A stretch of 64,000 nt of DNA from JAGPUQ01 sp963708735 (GCA_963708735.1 CAVPTW010000014.1:68386-132385), one strand, 5' to 3'; shown: positions 51,172-60,710, counted from the first letter of the stretch. Notes: generated by a model from the sequence alone, not told the origin. Numbers and translations: made by a program.

Positions 51172-52227
51172 TCATCGTCGGCCTCCATCCAGCGGAAAAC
51201 CCTCGAACAGGGTGAACGGCAGCGGGAGCCGGGCTGGCACCAGATGCCCCAGGAATTCTTCAACCGAACGCTGCAGCGACCAGCCCATGGCGCTGGCGCG
51301 ACAGTGTTCCGGAGCGATGTCGAGACATTGCAGGGCGGCCTGCGCCAGATCCTCGTCCAGATAGCCGTTTTCCCCGTTGCGAATCAGGGCGGTCGGCCCG
51401 ACCACCGGATAGGCCGCCACCGGTACGCCACAGGCCAGCGCTTCCATCATCACGAGGCCCAGGGTGTCGGTGCGGCTGGGGAAGACAAAGCAGTCGGCGC
51501 TGGCCAGGTGACGCACCAGCGCTTCTCCGGTCTGTGCCCCGGTGAACCGCGCGGCAGGGTAGCGCGCCTCCAGTTCGGCCCGGGCGGGACCGTCGCCGAC
51601 CACGTACTTGGTGCCGGGTAAATCAAGGCGCAGGAAGTCCTCGATGTTCTTCTCGGGCGCCACCCGGCCCATGTAGAGAAAAATGGGGCGGGGACCGGCG
51701 AGGAAGTCCTTGTCCATCGGGCGGAACAGCTCGGTGTCCACGCCGCGCCGCCACAGCACCAGGTTGGTAAAGCCGCGTCCGTGCAGCTCGTCGATCAGAT
51801 CCGGATTGCTCACCAAGGTGCGCGTCGCGCCGCCATGGAACCAGCGCATCGCCGCATAGCCCGGCCCGGTGGGCAGAAAGGGCAGGCGGGCCTTGAGGTA
51901 TTCCGGGAAGCGGGTGTGGAACGAGGTGGTGAATTGCAGGTTGCGGGCGGTGCAATAGCGCCGGGCCGCCAGCCCCAAGGGGCCTTCGGTGGCGATGTGG
52001 ATGTGTTCGGGCTCAAAGGCTTCCAGCATGCGCCGCACCCGCCCGTCCGGCCAGATGGCCAGACGAATCTCGGAATAGCCGGGCATGGGAAGGGTGGTGA
52101 ACAGGCTGGGTTGAATGACCTTGACCAGGTGGCCGAGGGAGCGCAGTCGGATGTCCAGCGTCGTCAGGGTGCGAACCACCCCGTTGACTTGGGGCTTCCA
52201 GGCATCGGTGACCAAGGCAATCCGCAT
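51172..52227 (-). CDS. GT4 family glycosyltransferase
   Basis: The 351-residue GT-B enzyme begins MRIALVTDAWKPQVNGVV, a hallmark of phosphatidylinositol mannosyltransferase-like and related GT4 enzymes. It has SFHTRFPEYL (acceptor side), LWRRGVDTELF, FLYMGRVAPEKN and the donor-binding FVFPSRTDTLGLVMMEALACGVP with the conserved Glu. It transfers a sugar from a nucleotide donor to a lipid or other acceptor at the inner membrane. With the LpxH-like gene it may act in envelope glycolipid synthesis; the acceptor is unknown. Confidence 0.92.
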   Translation of the reverse strand: MRIALVTDAWKPQVNGVVRTLTTLDIRLRSLGHLVKVIQPSLFTTLPMPGYSEIRLAIWPDGRVRRMLEAFEPEHIHIATEGPLGLAARRYCTARNLQFTTSFHTRFPEYLKARLPFLPTGPGYAAMRWFHGGATRTLVSNPDLIDELHGRGFTNLVLWRRGVDTELFRPMDKDFLAGPRPIFLYMGRVAPEKNIEDFLRLDLPGTKYVVGDGPARAELEARYPAARFTGAQTGEALVRHLASADCFVFPSRTDTLGLVMMEALACGVPVAAYPVVGPTALIRNGENGYLDEDLAQAALQCLDIAPEHCRASAMGWSLQRSVEEFLGHLVPARLPLPFTLFEGFPLDGGRR

Positions 52228-52341
52228 GCACCGCCTCGCTGCAGTTGGGAGATTCCAGCCCTCCGGACGGGGGCGTCGCGGTTGGCGCTGCGCGAAGTAT
52301 GCAAACGGCCTGTGACGGTTCGATAACGGCCCGGTAACGGT

Positions 52342-55300
52342 TTAGTGACGATCCTCGGGCGCGGCTTCCGGCGTGGAACGCAAGGCCTCAGCGGCCTCTG
52401 GTGAGACGGAGCGCAGATGCACGTCGCGTTGCGGGAAGGGGATATCGATGCCCGCTTCGCGCAACGCGCGCTCCAGGGCCAGATGGAGCTGGTGGCGGAC
52501 CGCGACTGAATCGCCCAGATTCTTGACGAATAGGCGCAGCTCGAAATTGAGCGCGCTGTCTCCAAAACCAATGAACAGGGCGGCCGGGGTGGGATCTTTC
52601 ATGACCAGCGGATTCTGGTGTACCACGGCTTCCATGACCGTGAGCGCCTTCTGGGGGTCGGCCCCGTAGGCGATACCGATGGGAATCACCACGCGGGTCA
52701 TCAGGTCGCTGAGAGTCCAATTGACGATGGGATCGGTGACGAAGCTTTTGTTGGGAACGATCAGTTCCTTGCGATCCCAATCCACGATGGTGGTGGCGCG
52801 GATGCGAATGCGCGAAACGGTCCCGGACACGCCGCCTACGGTCACGGTATCGCCGATGCGCACGGGGCGCTCGAACAGGATAATGATGCCCGCGACGAAG
52901 TTGGCGACGATTTCCTGCAGCCCAAAGCCCAGGCCCACGGAGAGCGCGGCCACCAGCCATTGCGCCTTGCTCCAGTCGATGCCCAGTTGATTGACGACGA
53001 TGAGTAGACCCACCAGGAAGATGGCGTAGCGACTCAGCAGGGTGGCGGCATAGCGGGTGCCTGCATCCACGCCTTGGCGCTGCAGGATCAGCACTTCCAG
53101 AAGACCCGGAATATTGCGCGCCGCGCCCAGGGTGAAGGTCAGCGCCACCAGCGCCAGACCCAGACTACCCAGGGTGATGGCGCGCGTGACGGGTCCGGCG
53201 CCGTCGCTGCCGGGCTCGGTGATGGACCATAAAGTGACGCGGTCAAGTATCTTGAGCGCGCTCAGGGTGTCCCCCCAAATCATGTACAGCCCGCCGATCA
53301 CCATCACCGCCAAGGCCAGCCTGAGCAGGGTGCGAACCTGGTCGTTCATGGTCTCCAGGTCCATCACGGCCTCGGGCAGCGGCTTGATGTTCCCTTCTCC
53401 TCCGGCTGACACGACCGATTCATCGTCGTGGCGAGCCAATCCTTCGAGGAGACGGCCGCCGACCCGCGCCACTTCGATGCGGCGCAGACTCACCGACAGA
53501 CCGCGGATCAGCAGGCTGATGACCAGAGCGCTGGCGGCCAACAGCCAGCCGCTGAAAAACACCCGGGCCTGCAGTTGCACGGCGGTGTAGGTGTAGCCGA
53601 AGACCGGCATGAGGGCCAGCGCGGCAGCAATCATCAGCACCAGCGCGTAGCCGATTTGGCGTCCACGTCCGGCCCAATCATCTGCGTGGGCTTGCAGCCA
53701 ATTGCCCAATACGCCATGCGTGGGATGAAAGATCCGCGCAACGAACACCAGCAGCGCCGACGAGAAAGCGATGAATACGGCCCGACCCAGGACGGAGGTG
53801 CTCAAACCCTGAGGCTCTGCGGCCGTCAAACGCATCAAGATGGTGGCGAAGGCGGTCAGCACGACCAGCCAGCGCAGATTGCGATAGAGCAGTTCCCGGG
53901 TGCGGGGCTGCCAATGGAAATGGGCTTCCAGTACGCCGCCCCGGGTGCCTAGGCGTCTGAACGATTCGATGACCCAGCCAATCAACGCGGCGTGCGTCAA
54001 CCCGTCTCCCAGTCCAAGGATAAACGGAGTTCCTTCCGCTTGATTGCCCAGCATCCAGCCCATCAGGCCCGCCAGCAGTGGCAAGGGCAGTGCCAGAATG
54101 AAACTGGCCAGGATGGCGCCGACGGTGAGGCCAAAATGATCCTGAGCGGGATCAGCCACGCGATCGCGCGTGTTGATCAAGTAGTGTCGCAGCCTGCGTC
54201 GTCCCTGGACCGCCAGACCCAGGATGAGCAGGCCCAGGGTCACGGTCAACGGCCGTTCCTGCGCCTCGCTTGCTAATGCCCAACCCACGCGCCGCCAGCG
54301 TGACGGATCGATCAGGGTGGTCAGCTCGGCGGTCAGTTCGGCGAACCAGGCGGCCCGGATGGGCGGGTCGCTGGCAATCCACAGCAAATTTTCATCCAGC
54401 AACCGGGTGTAGTCCCCACCGATCTGGGTGAGTTGCTGCTGATTCAGGTCCAACTGGCCCAGGCGATCGATCAAGGTGAGGTAGCTGCGGCTCAGACGCT
54501 CCAGCAAGTCTTTCTGGCTGTCCAGCAGCAACTCCAGTTCGGCGAGCAGGTTGTCTGTTTGCCGGGCGCTGAGGGGCGTTTCCGAGTCATAGGCGAGTAA
54601 CAGCGCGCGCGCACGTTGCACCGTATCGTCCAGTTCGCTGCGCTTTTCCTCGATCTGGAACTGCCGGAGGCGGGTTTCGGCGATCTGTTCGCTGCGCGCG
54701 CGCGCCTGTTGCCGATAGACCTTCAGGTCGGGCAGGCGCTTGCGCTGTTCGTGCAGGACCCGACTCAGCGCCTGTCCGACGCCGGCAATCTCGATCTGGG
54801 TCTGGGCGCTGTGGTAGAGCGCCTGCACTTCTTCCATCTGGTGGGCGGTGTCCTCATTGGTTCGACTGACCTGATCCAGTTGTTGGGCCAGTTGAGTCAG
54901 CTCCTGCGACAGGCTCGCGTTCTCGGCTGCCAGGGTATTGACCAGCGGATGCTCGGAATCAACCTGCTCGATGGCGCGTTTGGTCTGGGTCGCGGCCTGA
55001 TCGGCGCTCTTGATCCGGCTGCGACCCAGGCGTTGAATCAGTAGGTCCACTCGCGCCTGCAGGGAACGACGTAAATTGCGCGCCGCATCGCGTTCAGCCG
55101 TGAGCAGAGCCAGTCGCATGGGGTGAGTTTGTAATTGGGCCTGACGCAGCCGGATTTCCGCTTCCAGGACCTGATAGCGCGCGGCTTGAGCGAGAAAGGC
55201 TGGTGAGGACGCTGCGCCTGTACCTATCGCATGGGTGAAGGTCTTGGCCAAGGCCTCCTGTTCGGCTTCCATGGCCGCCATTTCGGATCGGGCCTGGGAC

Positions 55301-55728
55301 GGGCTGGCGGTCAGGGCGAGCAGCGCATTTTCCAGCTCTGCCAAATGCGATTGGGTTTCCGCCAGTCGCTTCTGTGCACTGTCCAGCACCTGCTCCATGA
55401 CCGCCAGATCGGTGCCGGGGGATGGCAGGGGGCCGGCCGGGCTGCCGCCACGCTTGAGCTTGTCGATGCGGCTGTCGGCCTGGCGGGCGGTTTCGCGCAG
55501 CGCGGCTGCCTCGCTATCCAGCGCTTTGATGCGTTCCAGGCTGTCCCGCACGGGCTGCAGGGCCTCAGCGTCCTTCGCCACCGACGCGGCCTGTTGTAAC
55601 TCAGCCACACTGGGAATACTCGGATCGGTATCTGACTGATCCGCCGCCCTGGCGACATGCAGGCTTGTGAGTGCGAGGATCAACAGGATTAGGCGGAGAC
55701 GGAAAAGCGGTTGCAGGGCGGTACGCAT
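52342..55728 (-). CDS. MscK/KefA-like large mechanosensitive channel
   Basis: The 1128-residue protein has a signal peptide (cleavage near HVARA, about 28) and a long periplasmic coiled-coil region (about 35-470, rich in Gln, Glu, Leu and Arg). About ten membrane segments lie between 500 and 950. The MscS pore and beta domain follow, with LGIDWSKAQWLVAALSVGLGFGLQEIVANFVAG and then TVTVGGVSGTVSRIRIRATTI. It opens under membrane tension to release solutes in osmotic downshock. The architecture matches the MscK/MscM class. It lies alone on the minus strand, 98 bases from the Hsp20 stop. Confidence 0.93.
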   Translation of the reverse strand: MRTALQPLFRLRLILLILALTSLHVARAADQSDTDPSIPSVAELQQAASVAKDAEALQPVRDSLERIKALDSEAAALRETARQADSRIDKLKRGGSPAGPLPSPGTDLAVMEQVLDSAQKRLAETQSHLAELENALLALTASPSQARSEMAAMEAEQEALAKTFTHAIGTGAASSPAFLAQAARYQVLEAEIRLRQAQLQTHPMRLALLTAERDAARNLRRSLQARVDLLIQRLGRSRIKSADQAATQTKRAIEQVDSEHPLVNTLAAENASLSQELTQLAQQLDQVSRTNEDTAHQMEEVQALYHSAQTQIEIAGVGQALSRVLHEQRKRLPDLKVYRQQARARSEQIAETRLRQFQIEEKRSELDDTVQRARALLLAYDSETPLSARQTDNLLAELELLLDSQKDLLERLSRSYLTLIDRLGQLDLNQQQLTQIGGDYTRLLDENLLWIASDPPIRAAWFAELTAELTTLIDPSRWRRVGWALASEAQERPLTVTLGLLILGLAVQGRRRLRHYLINTRDRVADPAQDHFGLTVGAILASFILALPLPLLAGLMGWMLGNQAEGTPFILGLGDGLTHAALIGWVIESFRRLGTRGGVLEAHFHWQPRTRELLYRNLRWLVVLTAFATILMRLTAAEPQGLSTSVLGRAVFIAFSSALLVFVARIFHPTHGVLGNWLQAHADDWAGRGRQIGYALVLMIAAALALMPVFGYTYTAVQLQARVFFSGWLLAASALVISLLIRGLSVSLRRIEVARVGGRLLEGLARHDDESVVSAGGEGNIKPLPEAVMDLETMNDQVRTLLRLALAVMVIGGLYMIWGDTLSALKILDRVTLWSITEPGSDGAGPVTRAITLGSLGLALVALTFTLGAARNIPGLLEVLILQRQGVDAGTRYAATLLSRYAIFLVGLLIVVNQLGIDWSKAQWLVAALSVGLGFGLQEIVANFVAGIIILFERPVRIGDTVTVGGVSGTVSRIRIRATTIVDWDRKELIVPNKSFVTDPIVNWTLSDLMTRVVIPIGIAYGADPQKALTVMEAVVHQNPLVMKDPTPAALFIGFGDSALNFELRLFVKNLGDSVAVRHQLHLALERALREAGIDIPFPQRDVHLRSVSPEAAEALRSTPEAAPEDRH

Positions 55729-55791
55729 CGGGAAGCCGTGTGGAGAGCAATGGAGCGGTTTTACCCCAGCCCATCCAACCTGCGCAAGGGC

Positions 55792-55818
55792 GAGGCCCGG
55801 GCAGAGTGCCCGGACCTC
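55792..55818. terminator. Hairpin downstream of the Hsp20 gene
   Basis: A 12-bp stem (GAGGCCCGGGCA with TGCCCGGACCTC; one pair is mismatched as DNA but a G-U wobble in the minus-strand RNA) with a GAG loop sits nine bases past the Hsp20 stop. No T-run is present. Confidence 0.5.
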
Positions 55819-55826
55819 CTCAAAGA

Positions 55827-56348
55827 TTACGAGGTCTGGATCGTGAGTTTTTGTTTGCGAACCACTTCGCGCTTGGGCAGGTTGATCTCCAGCAGGCCGT
55901 CCTTGCAGCTTGCCGTGGCCTTATCCACATCCACGGGCGCAGGCAGGTTCACGGTGCGGACGAATTCCTGGCTGCTGATCTCCCGGTGATGGAATTCGCC
56001 GGTTTCCTCGGATTCGGTCCGCTTGTGGCCGCGCAGGGTGAGGCCCTGCTCGCTGACGGTCACCTCCAGATCCGCAGCGGTCAGTCCCGGCACCTGGGCC
56101 CGCACGACCACTTCCGCATCACGGTCGATGACATCCATCGCCGGCAGGGCGAGCTCGGACTGCTTGAACCATTCGTCCCAGCGCGGCCAGTCGCGCGGAC
56201 TGAGGGACATCGGGCGATTGAAGAAACGCTCGAACTCCCGCTCCATCTCACGCAGGGGATGGAACCAGCGGACGCCGGAGTTGGGCGAGTTGGATAAGGC
56301 TGGCGTCTGGCCGGTAGTTGAGACGAGATTTTGCTCGGCTTCGCTCAT
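55827..56348 (-). CDS. Hsp20/alpha-crystallin family small heat-shock protein
   Basis: The 173-residue protein has a variable N-terminal arm (1-65, WFHPLREMEREFERFFNR) and an alpha-crystallin domain (about 68-165: LPAMDVIDRDAEVVVRAQVPG, ADLEVTVSEQGLTLRG, ASCKDGLLEINLPK). It binds unfolding proteins without ATP. A strong GGAGG ribosome site lies six bases before the ATG. The 243-base gap on its upstream side (56349-56591) must contain its promoter and that of the divergent racemase; no clear heat-shock promoter could be picked out by eye. Confidence 0.94.
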   Translation of the reverse strand: MSEAEQNLVSTTGQTPALSNSPNSGVRWFHPLREMEREFERFFNRPMSLSPRDWPRWDEWFKQSELALPAMDVIDRDAEVVVRAQVPGLTAADLEVTVSEQGLTLRGHKRTESEETGEFHHREISSQEFVRTVNLPAPVDVDKATASCKDGLLEINLPKREVVRKQKLTIQTS

Positions 56349-56591
56349 TGCGCACCTCCAGTAAAGACGGAATGAAGCATCGGGTTGAACGCCCTCGCCT
56401 TGAATTCAGGCGGTCGGGAACCCTCCGCCGCAATCTGGACCCATCATTGCCGGACGCGCTTGACCTGCGTCAAGAACCCATTGTCGTGACCCAAAACGGT
56501 CATGCGGATTCATCAATCGGTCCAATCCGCTATGCTTGGACCCTTGCAAACGGCTCCAAGGGGGAGCCGGCAATCAGCCAGGGAGGCGACC

Positions 56592-57722
56592 ATGGGACCA
56601 TTGGAAGGCATCAAGGTACTCGAAATTGCCGGGATCGGACCCGGCCCGTTCTGCGGCATGATGCTGGCGGACATGGGGGCGGAGATCCTGCGGGTCGACA
56701 AGAAGAATGTCCCCGGTCTGAGCGGCAAGTTCGACGTGCTGGGTCGTGGCCGGCGTTCGGTGACCGTCGACCTGAAAAAGCCCGAGGGCGTGGACACCGT
56801 GCTGCGTCTGGCGGAACGGGCCGACGTGTTGATGGAAGGCTACCGGCCGGGCGTGATGGAGCGGCTCGGCTTGGGGCCGGAGGTGTGTCTGGCGCGCAAC
56901 CCCAAGCTGGTCTACGCGCGCATGACCGGCTGGGGCCAGTTCGGTCCCCTGGCCCATGCCGCCGGGCATGACATGAACTACATCGCCATCAGCGGCGCCC
57001 TGCACGCCATCGGTCGAGCTGGCGAGCGGCCGGTGCCGCCGATCAATCTGGTGGGCGATTTCGGCGGCGGCGGTCTGCTGCAGGCCTTTGGCATCGTCTG
57101 CGCCCTGCTGGAACGGCAGCGCTCCGGCAAGGGCCAGGTCATCGACACCGCCATGACCGATGGCGCGGCGTTGCTCATGACCATGATGTATGGCTTCAAG
57201 GCAACCGGCATGTGGAAGGACAGCCCGGAGAGCAACCTGCTGGACGGCGCCGCGCACTTCTACGACACCTACACCTGCAAGGATGGCCGCCACGTCGCCA
57301 TTGGCTCGATCGAGCCGCAGTTCTACGCCTTGTTGCTGGAAAAAACGGGACTGAAGGACGACCCGGAATTCCGCAACCAGATGAACCAGCGCAAATGGCC
57401 GGAGCTCAAGGCCAAGCTGCAAGCCGTCTTCCTGACCCGGACGCGGGATGAATGGACCGAGATCATGGAGGGCAGCGATGTCTGCTTCGGCCCGGTGCTG
57501 AGCATGGCGGAGGCGCCGCGGCATCCCCACAACGTGGCGCGCCAGACCTTCGTGGAGCGTGACGGCGTGGTGCAGCCAGCCCCCGCCCCGCGCTTCAGCC
57601 GCACGCCGGGCGAACTGCCCACGACGCCGCCCAAGGCAGGCCAGCACAACGACGAGGCGCTGGCCGATTGGGGACTGTCCGCCACGGAAATCGCGCAACT
57701 CAAAAGCCTGAAGGTCATCTGA
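56592..57722 (+). CDS. Alpha-methylacyl-CoA racemase (CaiB/BaiF family)
   Basis: The 376-residue protein is a family III CoA-transferase fold with the two racemase catalytic residues H126 (in AHAAGHDMNY) and D156 (in INLVGDFGGGG), as in bacterial MCR/AMACR. It also has GPGPFCGMMLADMGAE at the start. It inverts the 2-methyl centre of branched acyl-CoA so that beta-oxidation can continue, as needed for sterol-like or terpenoid side chains and phytanate. The ATG at 56592 has GGAGG upstream; the longer frame before it has no protein character. It supports the idea that this organism degrades branched or cyclic acyl-CoAs. Confidence 0.93.
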   Translation: MGPLEGIKVLEIAGIGPGPFCGMMLADMGAEILRVDKKNVPGLSGKFDVLGRGRRSVTVDLKKPEGVDTVLRLAERADVLMEGYRPGVMERLGLGPEVCLARNPKLVYARMTGWGQFGPLAHAAGHDMNYIAISGALHAIGRAGERPVPPINLVGDFGGGGLLQAFGIVCALLERQRSGKGQVIDTAMTDGAALLMTMMYGFKATGMWKDSPESNLLDGAAHFYDTYTCKDGRHVAIGSIEPQFYALLLEKTGLKDDPEFRNQMNQRKWPELKAKLQAVFLTRTRDEWTEIMEGSDVCFGPVLSMAEAPRHPHNVARQTFVERDGVVQPAPAPRFSRTPGELPTTPPKAGQHNDEALADWGLSATEIAQLKSLKVI

Positions 57723-57777
57723 GGCTTGAATCTGCCCCGCGCGGCGGCGCGTACCGCTGTGCGGGGAAGGGCCCAGA

Positions 57778-58278
57778 TCAGGCGTCGTTGCGGCCGATGT
57801 CATCCAGGCGGCGCTTGAGCGCCATGCGATCCAGCGATGCCAGCGGCAGGTTGACGAAGATCCCAATGCGCCGTTCCAGATGCCGCAGGGTGTCGGCAAA
57901 CGCCAGGTGTTTTTCCATCTCCGTGCCCTCGACAGCGGCCGGATCCGGCAATCCCCAATGGGCGCTCATGGGCTGGCCAGGCCAGATGGGACAGACCTCG
58001 CTCGCGGCCCGGTCGCAGACCGTAAAGACGAAATCCAGCGGGGGAGCGCCGGGAATGGCAAATTCATCCCAGCTTTTCGAGCGCAGTTCCGCGATGGGGT
58101 AGTTCTGCCGGCGCAGCAGTGCCAGGGCCAGCGGATGAACCTCGCCCTTGGGGAAGCTGCCGGCGCTGTAGCCACGAAACCGTCCATTGCCCAGCCGGTT
58201 GAGCACGGCCTCGGCCAGGATGCTGCGGGCGGAGTTGCCGGTGCACAGAAACAGGACGTTGTAGGGTCGCTCGGACAT
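57778..58278 (-). CDS. arsC: Arsenate reductase, LMW-phosphatase (thioredoxin-coupled) type
   Basis: The 166-residue protein has the phosphatase P-loop C12-TGNSAR-S and the later cysteines in FTVCDRAASEVCP that form the redox cascade of thioredoxin-linked ArsC. It reduces arsenate to arsenite in the cytoplasm. The ATG at 58278 is chosen because the P-loop should be near residue 10; a longer start at 58296 is possible. It follows arsR on the same strand by 63 bases. No arsB or acr3 efflux gene is in the window. Confidence 0.9.
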   Translation of the reverse strand: MSERPYNVLFLCTGNSARSILAEAVLNRLGNGRFRGYSAGSFPKGEVHPLALALLRRQNYPIAELRSKSWDEFAIPGAPPLDFVFTVCDRAASEVCPIWPGQPMSAHWGLPDPAAVEGTEMEKHLAFADTLRHLERRIGIFVNLPLASLDRMALKRRLDDIGRNDA

Positions 58279-58341
58279 GGGCGGTCTCTCCATCAAAAAG
58301 GGCCGGAAAAGGGCGGGCCAATGGGCACGCGGCGGCCCGCA

Positions 58342-58674
58342 TCAACAGGCGCAGCGCAAAGTCTCCATCAAGGGCGCGCAGATGCTGGCATCGCCCTGGC
58401 AACAATCCTCCAGCAAATAGGCCAGCAGGGCCTGCATGGCGGCATGATCGGCGCGGTAGCGAATGACCCGCCCTTCGCGCGTGTTCACCACCAGATGGGC
58501 CTGATGCAGAATGCGCAAATGGGCGGACAGGGTGTTCTGCAACACCCCCAGCCTCATGGCGATGTCACCGGCCGGCAATCCCTCGGGTTCCTGCTGGATC
58601 AGCAGCCGGAAGATGCCGAGGCGGGTGCCATGGGCCAGCGCCGCGAGGGCTTGGAGCGCGTCGGATTCGTTCAT
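58342..58674 (-). CDS. arsR: ArsR family arsenic-responsive repressor
   Basis: The 110-residue winged-helix protein has a helix-turn-helix around 37-58 (DIAMRLGVLQNTLSAHLRIL). A C-terminal cysteine set (C91, C92, C99, then C108 and C110) resembles the Acidithiobacillus-type ArsR, which binds As(III) at a Cys-Cys-x-Cys site near the end rather than in the DNA-binding helix. It represses its own transcript until arsenite binds. A perfect palindrome lies six bases upstream of the start. Confidence 0.92.
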   Translation of the reverse strand: MNESDALQALAALAHGTRLGIFRLLIQQEPEGLPAGDIAMRLGVLQNTLSAHLRILHQAHLVVNTREGRVIRYRADHAAMQALLAYLLEDCCQGDASICAPLMETLRCAC

Positions 58675-58680
58675 GTATTT

Positions 58681-58696
58681 ATAATTCCAGAATTAT
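58681..58696. promoter_or_regulatory. ArsR operator palindrome
   Basis: ATAATTC-CA-GAATTAT is a perfect inverted repeat with a 2-base centre, directly upstream of the arsR ATG (58674). On the minus strand, possible -10 sequences (CATAAT, TATAAA) overlap it, so bound ArsR would block the promoter. No ribosome site lies between it and the ATG, and a very short or absent leader is possible. Confidence 0.75.
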
Positions 58697-58835
58697 GGAA
58701 CTATCGCAACCGGGGTGTTTCGATTCGGCGCGCTTCATCAACGCGGAGCCCGAGCGGGTGGCCCATGCGATGACTTGCGGATGGGCGATCCGGATCGCCG
58801 TCGGGGGCTTGCAAGGCCTCGCCGTCCGACGGAAT

Positions 58836-60200
58836 TTACAGCCCCCCTGTTTTCAGCAGCAACCCCAGCACGGCGCAGCCGGCAATCACCTCGATCACGC
58901 TGCGCTTGAAGCGAAACAGGGCCATCGCGGCGACCAGCGCGATGAGGGCAGAACGCCACTCAAACGGGCCGGAAAAACCCTGTGGCCACAGCACGTGGTA
59001 GCCGAAGAACAGCGCCAGATTGAGGATGACCCCCACCACGGCGGCGGTAATCGCAGTCAGCGGCGCGGTGTACTTGATGTCGCCGTGGGTGGATTCCACC
59101 AGCGGGCCGCCAGCGAGGATGAGCAGGAATGACGGCAGGAAGGTGAACCAGGTCACCAGCACGGCGGCCAGCGCGCCGGCGAGGAAGAGTGATTCCGGCC
59201 CGAGCAAGGCTTTCGCGTAACCACCGACAAAGCCGACGAACGCGACCACCATGATCAGCGGGCCCGGCGTGGTTTCTCCCAGCGCGAGGCCGTCGATCAT
59301 CTGTGCCGGCGTCAGCCAACCGTAATGGCCGACCGCACCCTGATACACATAGGGCAGCACCGCATAGGCGCCGCCAAAGGTCAGCAGCGCGGCCTTGGTG
59401 AAGAACCAGCCCATTTGCGTCAGGGTGTGATGCCAGCCATGGGTGGCCGTCAACAGCCCCATGGGTACGACCCATAGCAGGGCGCCCACCGCGACCACCT
59501 TGAGCAATCCCGTCCAGCGGAAGCGGGCGTGCGCGGGCGTTGGGGTGTCATCGTCGATCAGCGCAGGCCCAAAGGATCTGGCCATGCCGGCATGGCCGCC
59601 ACCGGCCGTGAATCGGTCCGGTGCGATGCGGCCGCCGAGGATACCGATCAATGCAGCGCCCAACACGATGAACGGGAATGGCAGCTTGAAGACAAAGATC
59701 GCCACGAATGAAGCCGCCGCAATCGCCCACAGTGCGGGGTTCTTCAGCGCCCGTGAACCGATGCGGTGGGTGGCCTGCACCACAATGGCGGTCACTGCGG
59801 GCTTGATGCCGTAGAACAAGCCCGCCACCAGCGGCATGTCCCCCAAGGCGATGTAGATCCACGACAGCAGGATCAGGATCAGCAGCGAGGGCAGCACGAA
59901 CAGTGTTCCCGCGACGATGCCGCCCCAGGTGCGGTGCATCAGCCAACCCAGGTAGATCGCCAGTTGTTGCGCTTCCGGGCCGGGCAGGAGCATGCAGTAG
60001 TTGAGCGCATGCAGGAAACGCCGCTCGGAAATCCAGCGCCGCCGCTCCACCAGTTCCTGGTGCAGGATGGCAATCTGCCCCGCCGGGCCGCCAAAGCTGA
60101 TGAAGCCGAGTTTGAGCCAAAACGCAAAAGCCTGCCAGAAGCCAACTTGTGGCGGCGGGGAGGTGGCGCGCTCGCTGGCAGCCGCATCAGGCGGGATCAT
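58836..60200 (-). CDS. chrA: Chromate transporter, ChrA family (two-domain)
   Basis: The 454-residue protein has two homologous halves, each starting with the family motif: FWLKLGFISFGGPAGQIAILHQELVERRRWIS (about 26-57) and FTKAALLTFGGAYAVLPYVYQG (about 260-281). There are about 12 hydrophobic segments. ChrA proteins export chromate, usually in exchange for sulfate, across the inner membrane. It lies upstream of arsR-arsC on the same strand, so transcription could run into the arsenic genes. The ATG at 60200 precedes the conserved start; the longer open frame upstream is not protein-like. Confidence 0.93.
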   Translation of the reverse strand: MIPPDAAASERATSPPPQVGFWQAFAFWLKLGFISFGGPAGQIAILHQELVERRRWISERRFLHALNYCMLLPGPEAQQLAIYLGWLMHRTWGGIVAGTLFVLPSLLILILLSWIYIALGDMPLVAGLFYGIKPAVTAIVVQATHRIGSRALKNPALWAIAAASFVAIFVFKLPFPFIVLGAALIGILGGRIAPDRFTAGGGHAGMARSFGPALIDDDTPTPAHARFRWTGLLKVVAVGALLWVVPMGLLTATHGWHHTLTQMGWFFTKAALLTFGGAYAVLPYVYQGAVGHYGWLTPAQMIDGLALGETTPGPLIMVVAFVGFVGGYAKALLGPESLFLAGALAAVLVTWFTFLPSFLLILAGGPLVESTHGDIKYTAPLTAITAAVVGVILNLALFFGYHVLWPQGFSGPFEWRSALIALVAAMALFRFKRSVIEVIAGCAVLGLLLKTGGL

Positions 60201-60565
60201 GAGACGAAAACTCCGGGGTGTCGGCAATGCCGTGGCCGGAACAGTGTATGCGGGAATGATGAACACTGACGGTATATTTGCCCCATCAATTCGCGTCATC
60301 GCCCCTGGGCAAAGTGAGCTGAATCTGTCCATGCGCAGTGAAGGCATGACAGCTCCCATTGGCCAGGCGAGCGTTAAACGACGCGGCATAATGCAGGGCT
60401 TTGCCAGGGATGTGTCCCAACAGGCGTGAGGAATGCGCAAGGAAGCCCCGCAAAACTTGCCAGGCAGCGGCCATTTGCGGCGGACATGGCCAAGTCCTGC
60501 GAGGAGACGGTGGCCGCCGCGCGCAGGTTCATCGGCTGATACGGCGCGGAAGCGGGGGATCCTGG
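60201..60565. other. Gene-free stretch upstream of chrA
   Basis: About 365 bases without a convincing gene. The chrA promoter should lie in the first part (AT-richer around 60265-60290, TATATTTGCCCC), but no -35/-10 pair could be assigned with confidence. Frames crossing the region on either strand lack protein character. Confidence 0.4.
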
Positions 60566-60595
60566 AAATAAAAAGGCCGGAGCAAGTCCGGCCTT
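60566..60595 (-). terminator. Rho-independent terminator downstream of tRNA-Asn
   Basis: On the minus strand the perfect 9-bp stem AAGGCCGGA / TCCGGCCTT with a 5-base loop is followed by a U-rich tract (UUUUAUUU). It lies 13 bases past the tRNA 3' end. Confidence 0.85.
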
Positions 60596-60608
60596 ATCAT
60601 GAATTTTA

Positions 60609-60684
60609 TGGCTCCCCGGGACGGACTCGAACCGCCGACCCGGTGATTAACAGTCACCTGCTCTACCGACTGAGCTACCGGGGA
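60609..60684 (-). tRNA. tRNA-Asn (anticodon GUU)
   Basis: The 76-base minus-strand sequence folds as a tRNA. It has an acceptor stem TCCCCGG/CCGGGGA, a D-arm with AGCTCAGTCGGTAGAGC, an anticodon loop CTGTTAATC with GTT, a T-arm GGTTCGAGTCC and an encoded 3' GCCA. It should read Asn codons AAC and AAU. Confidence 0.95.
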
Positions 60685-60710
60685 ACAACAAGCGGCGAAT
60701 CCTAGCCGAC

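Noticed and set aside
60433..60705. Small plus-strand open frame over the tRNA-Asn gene
   Set aside because: It runs through the tRNA gene in antisense and through its terminator; it has no ribosome site.
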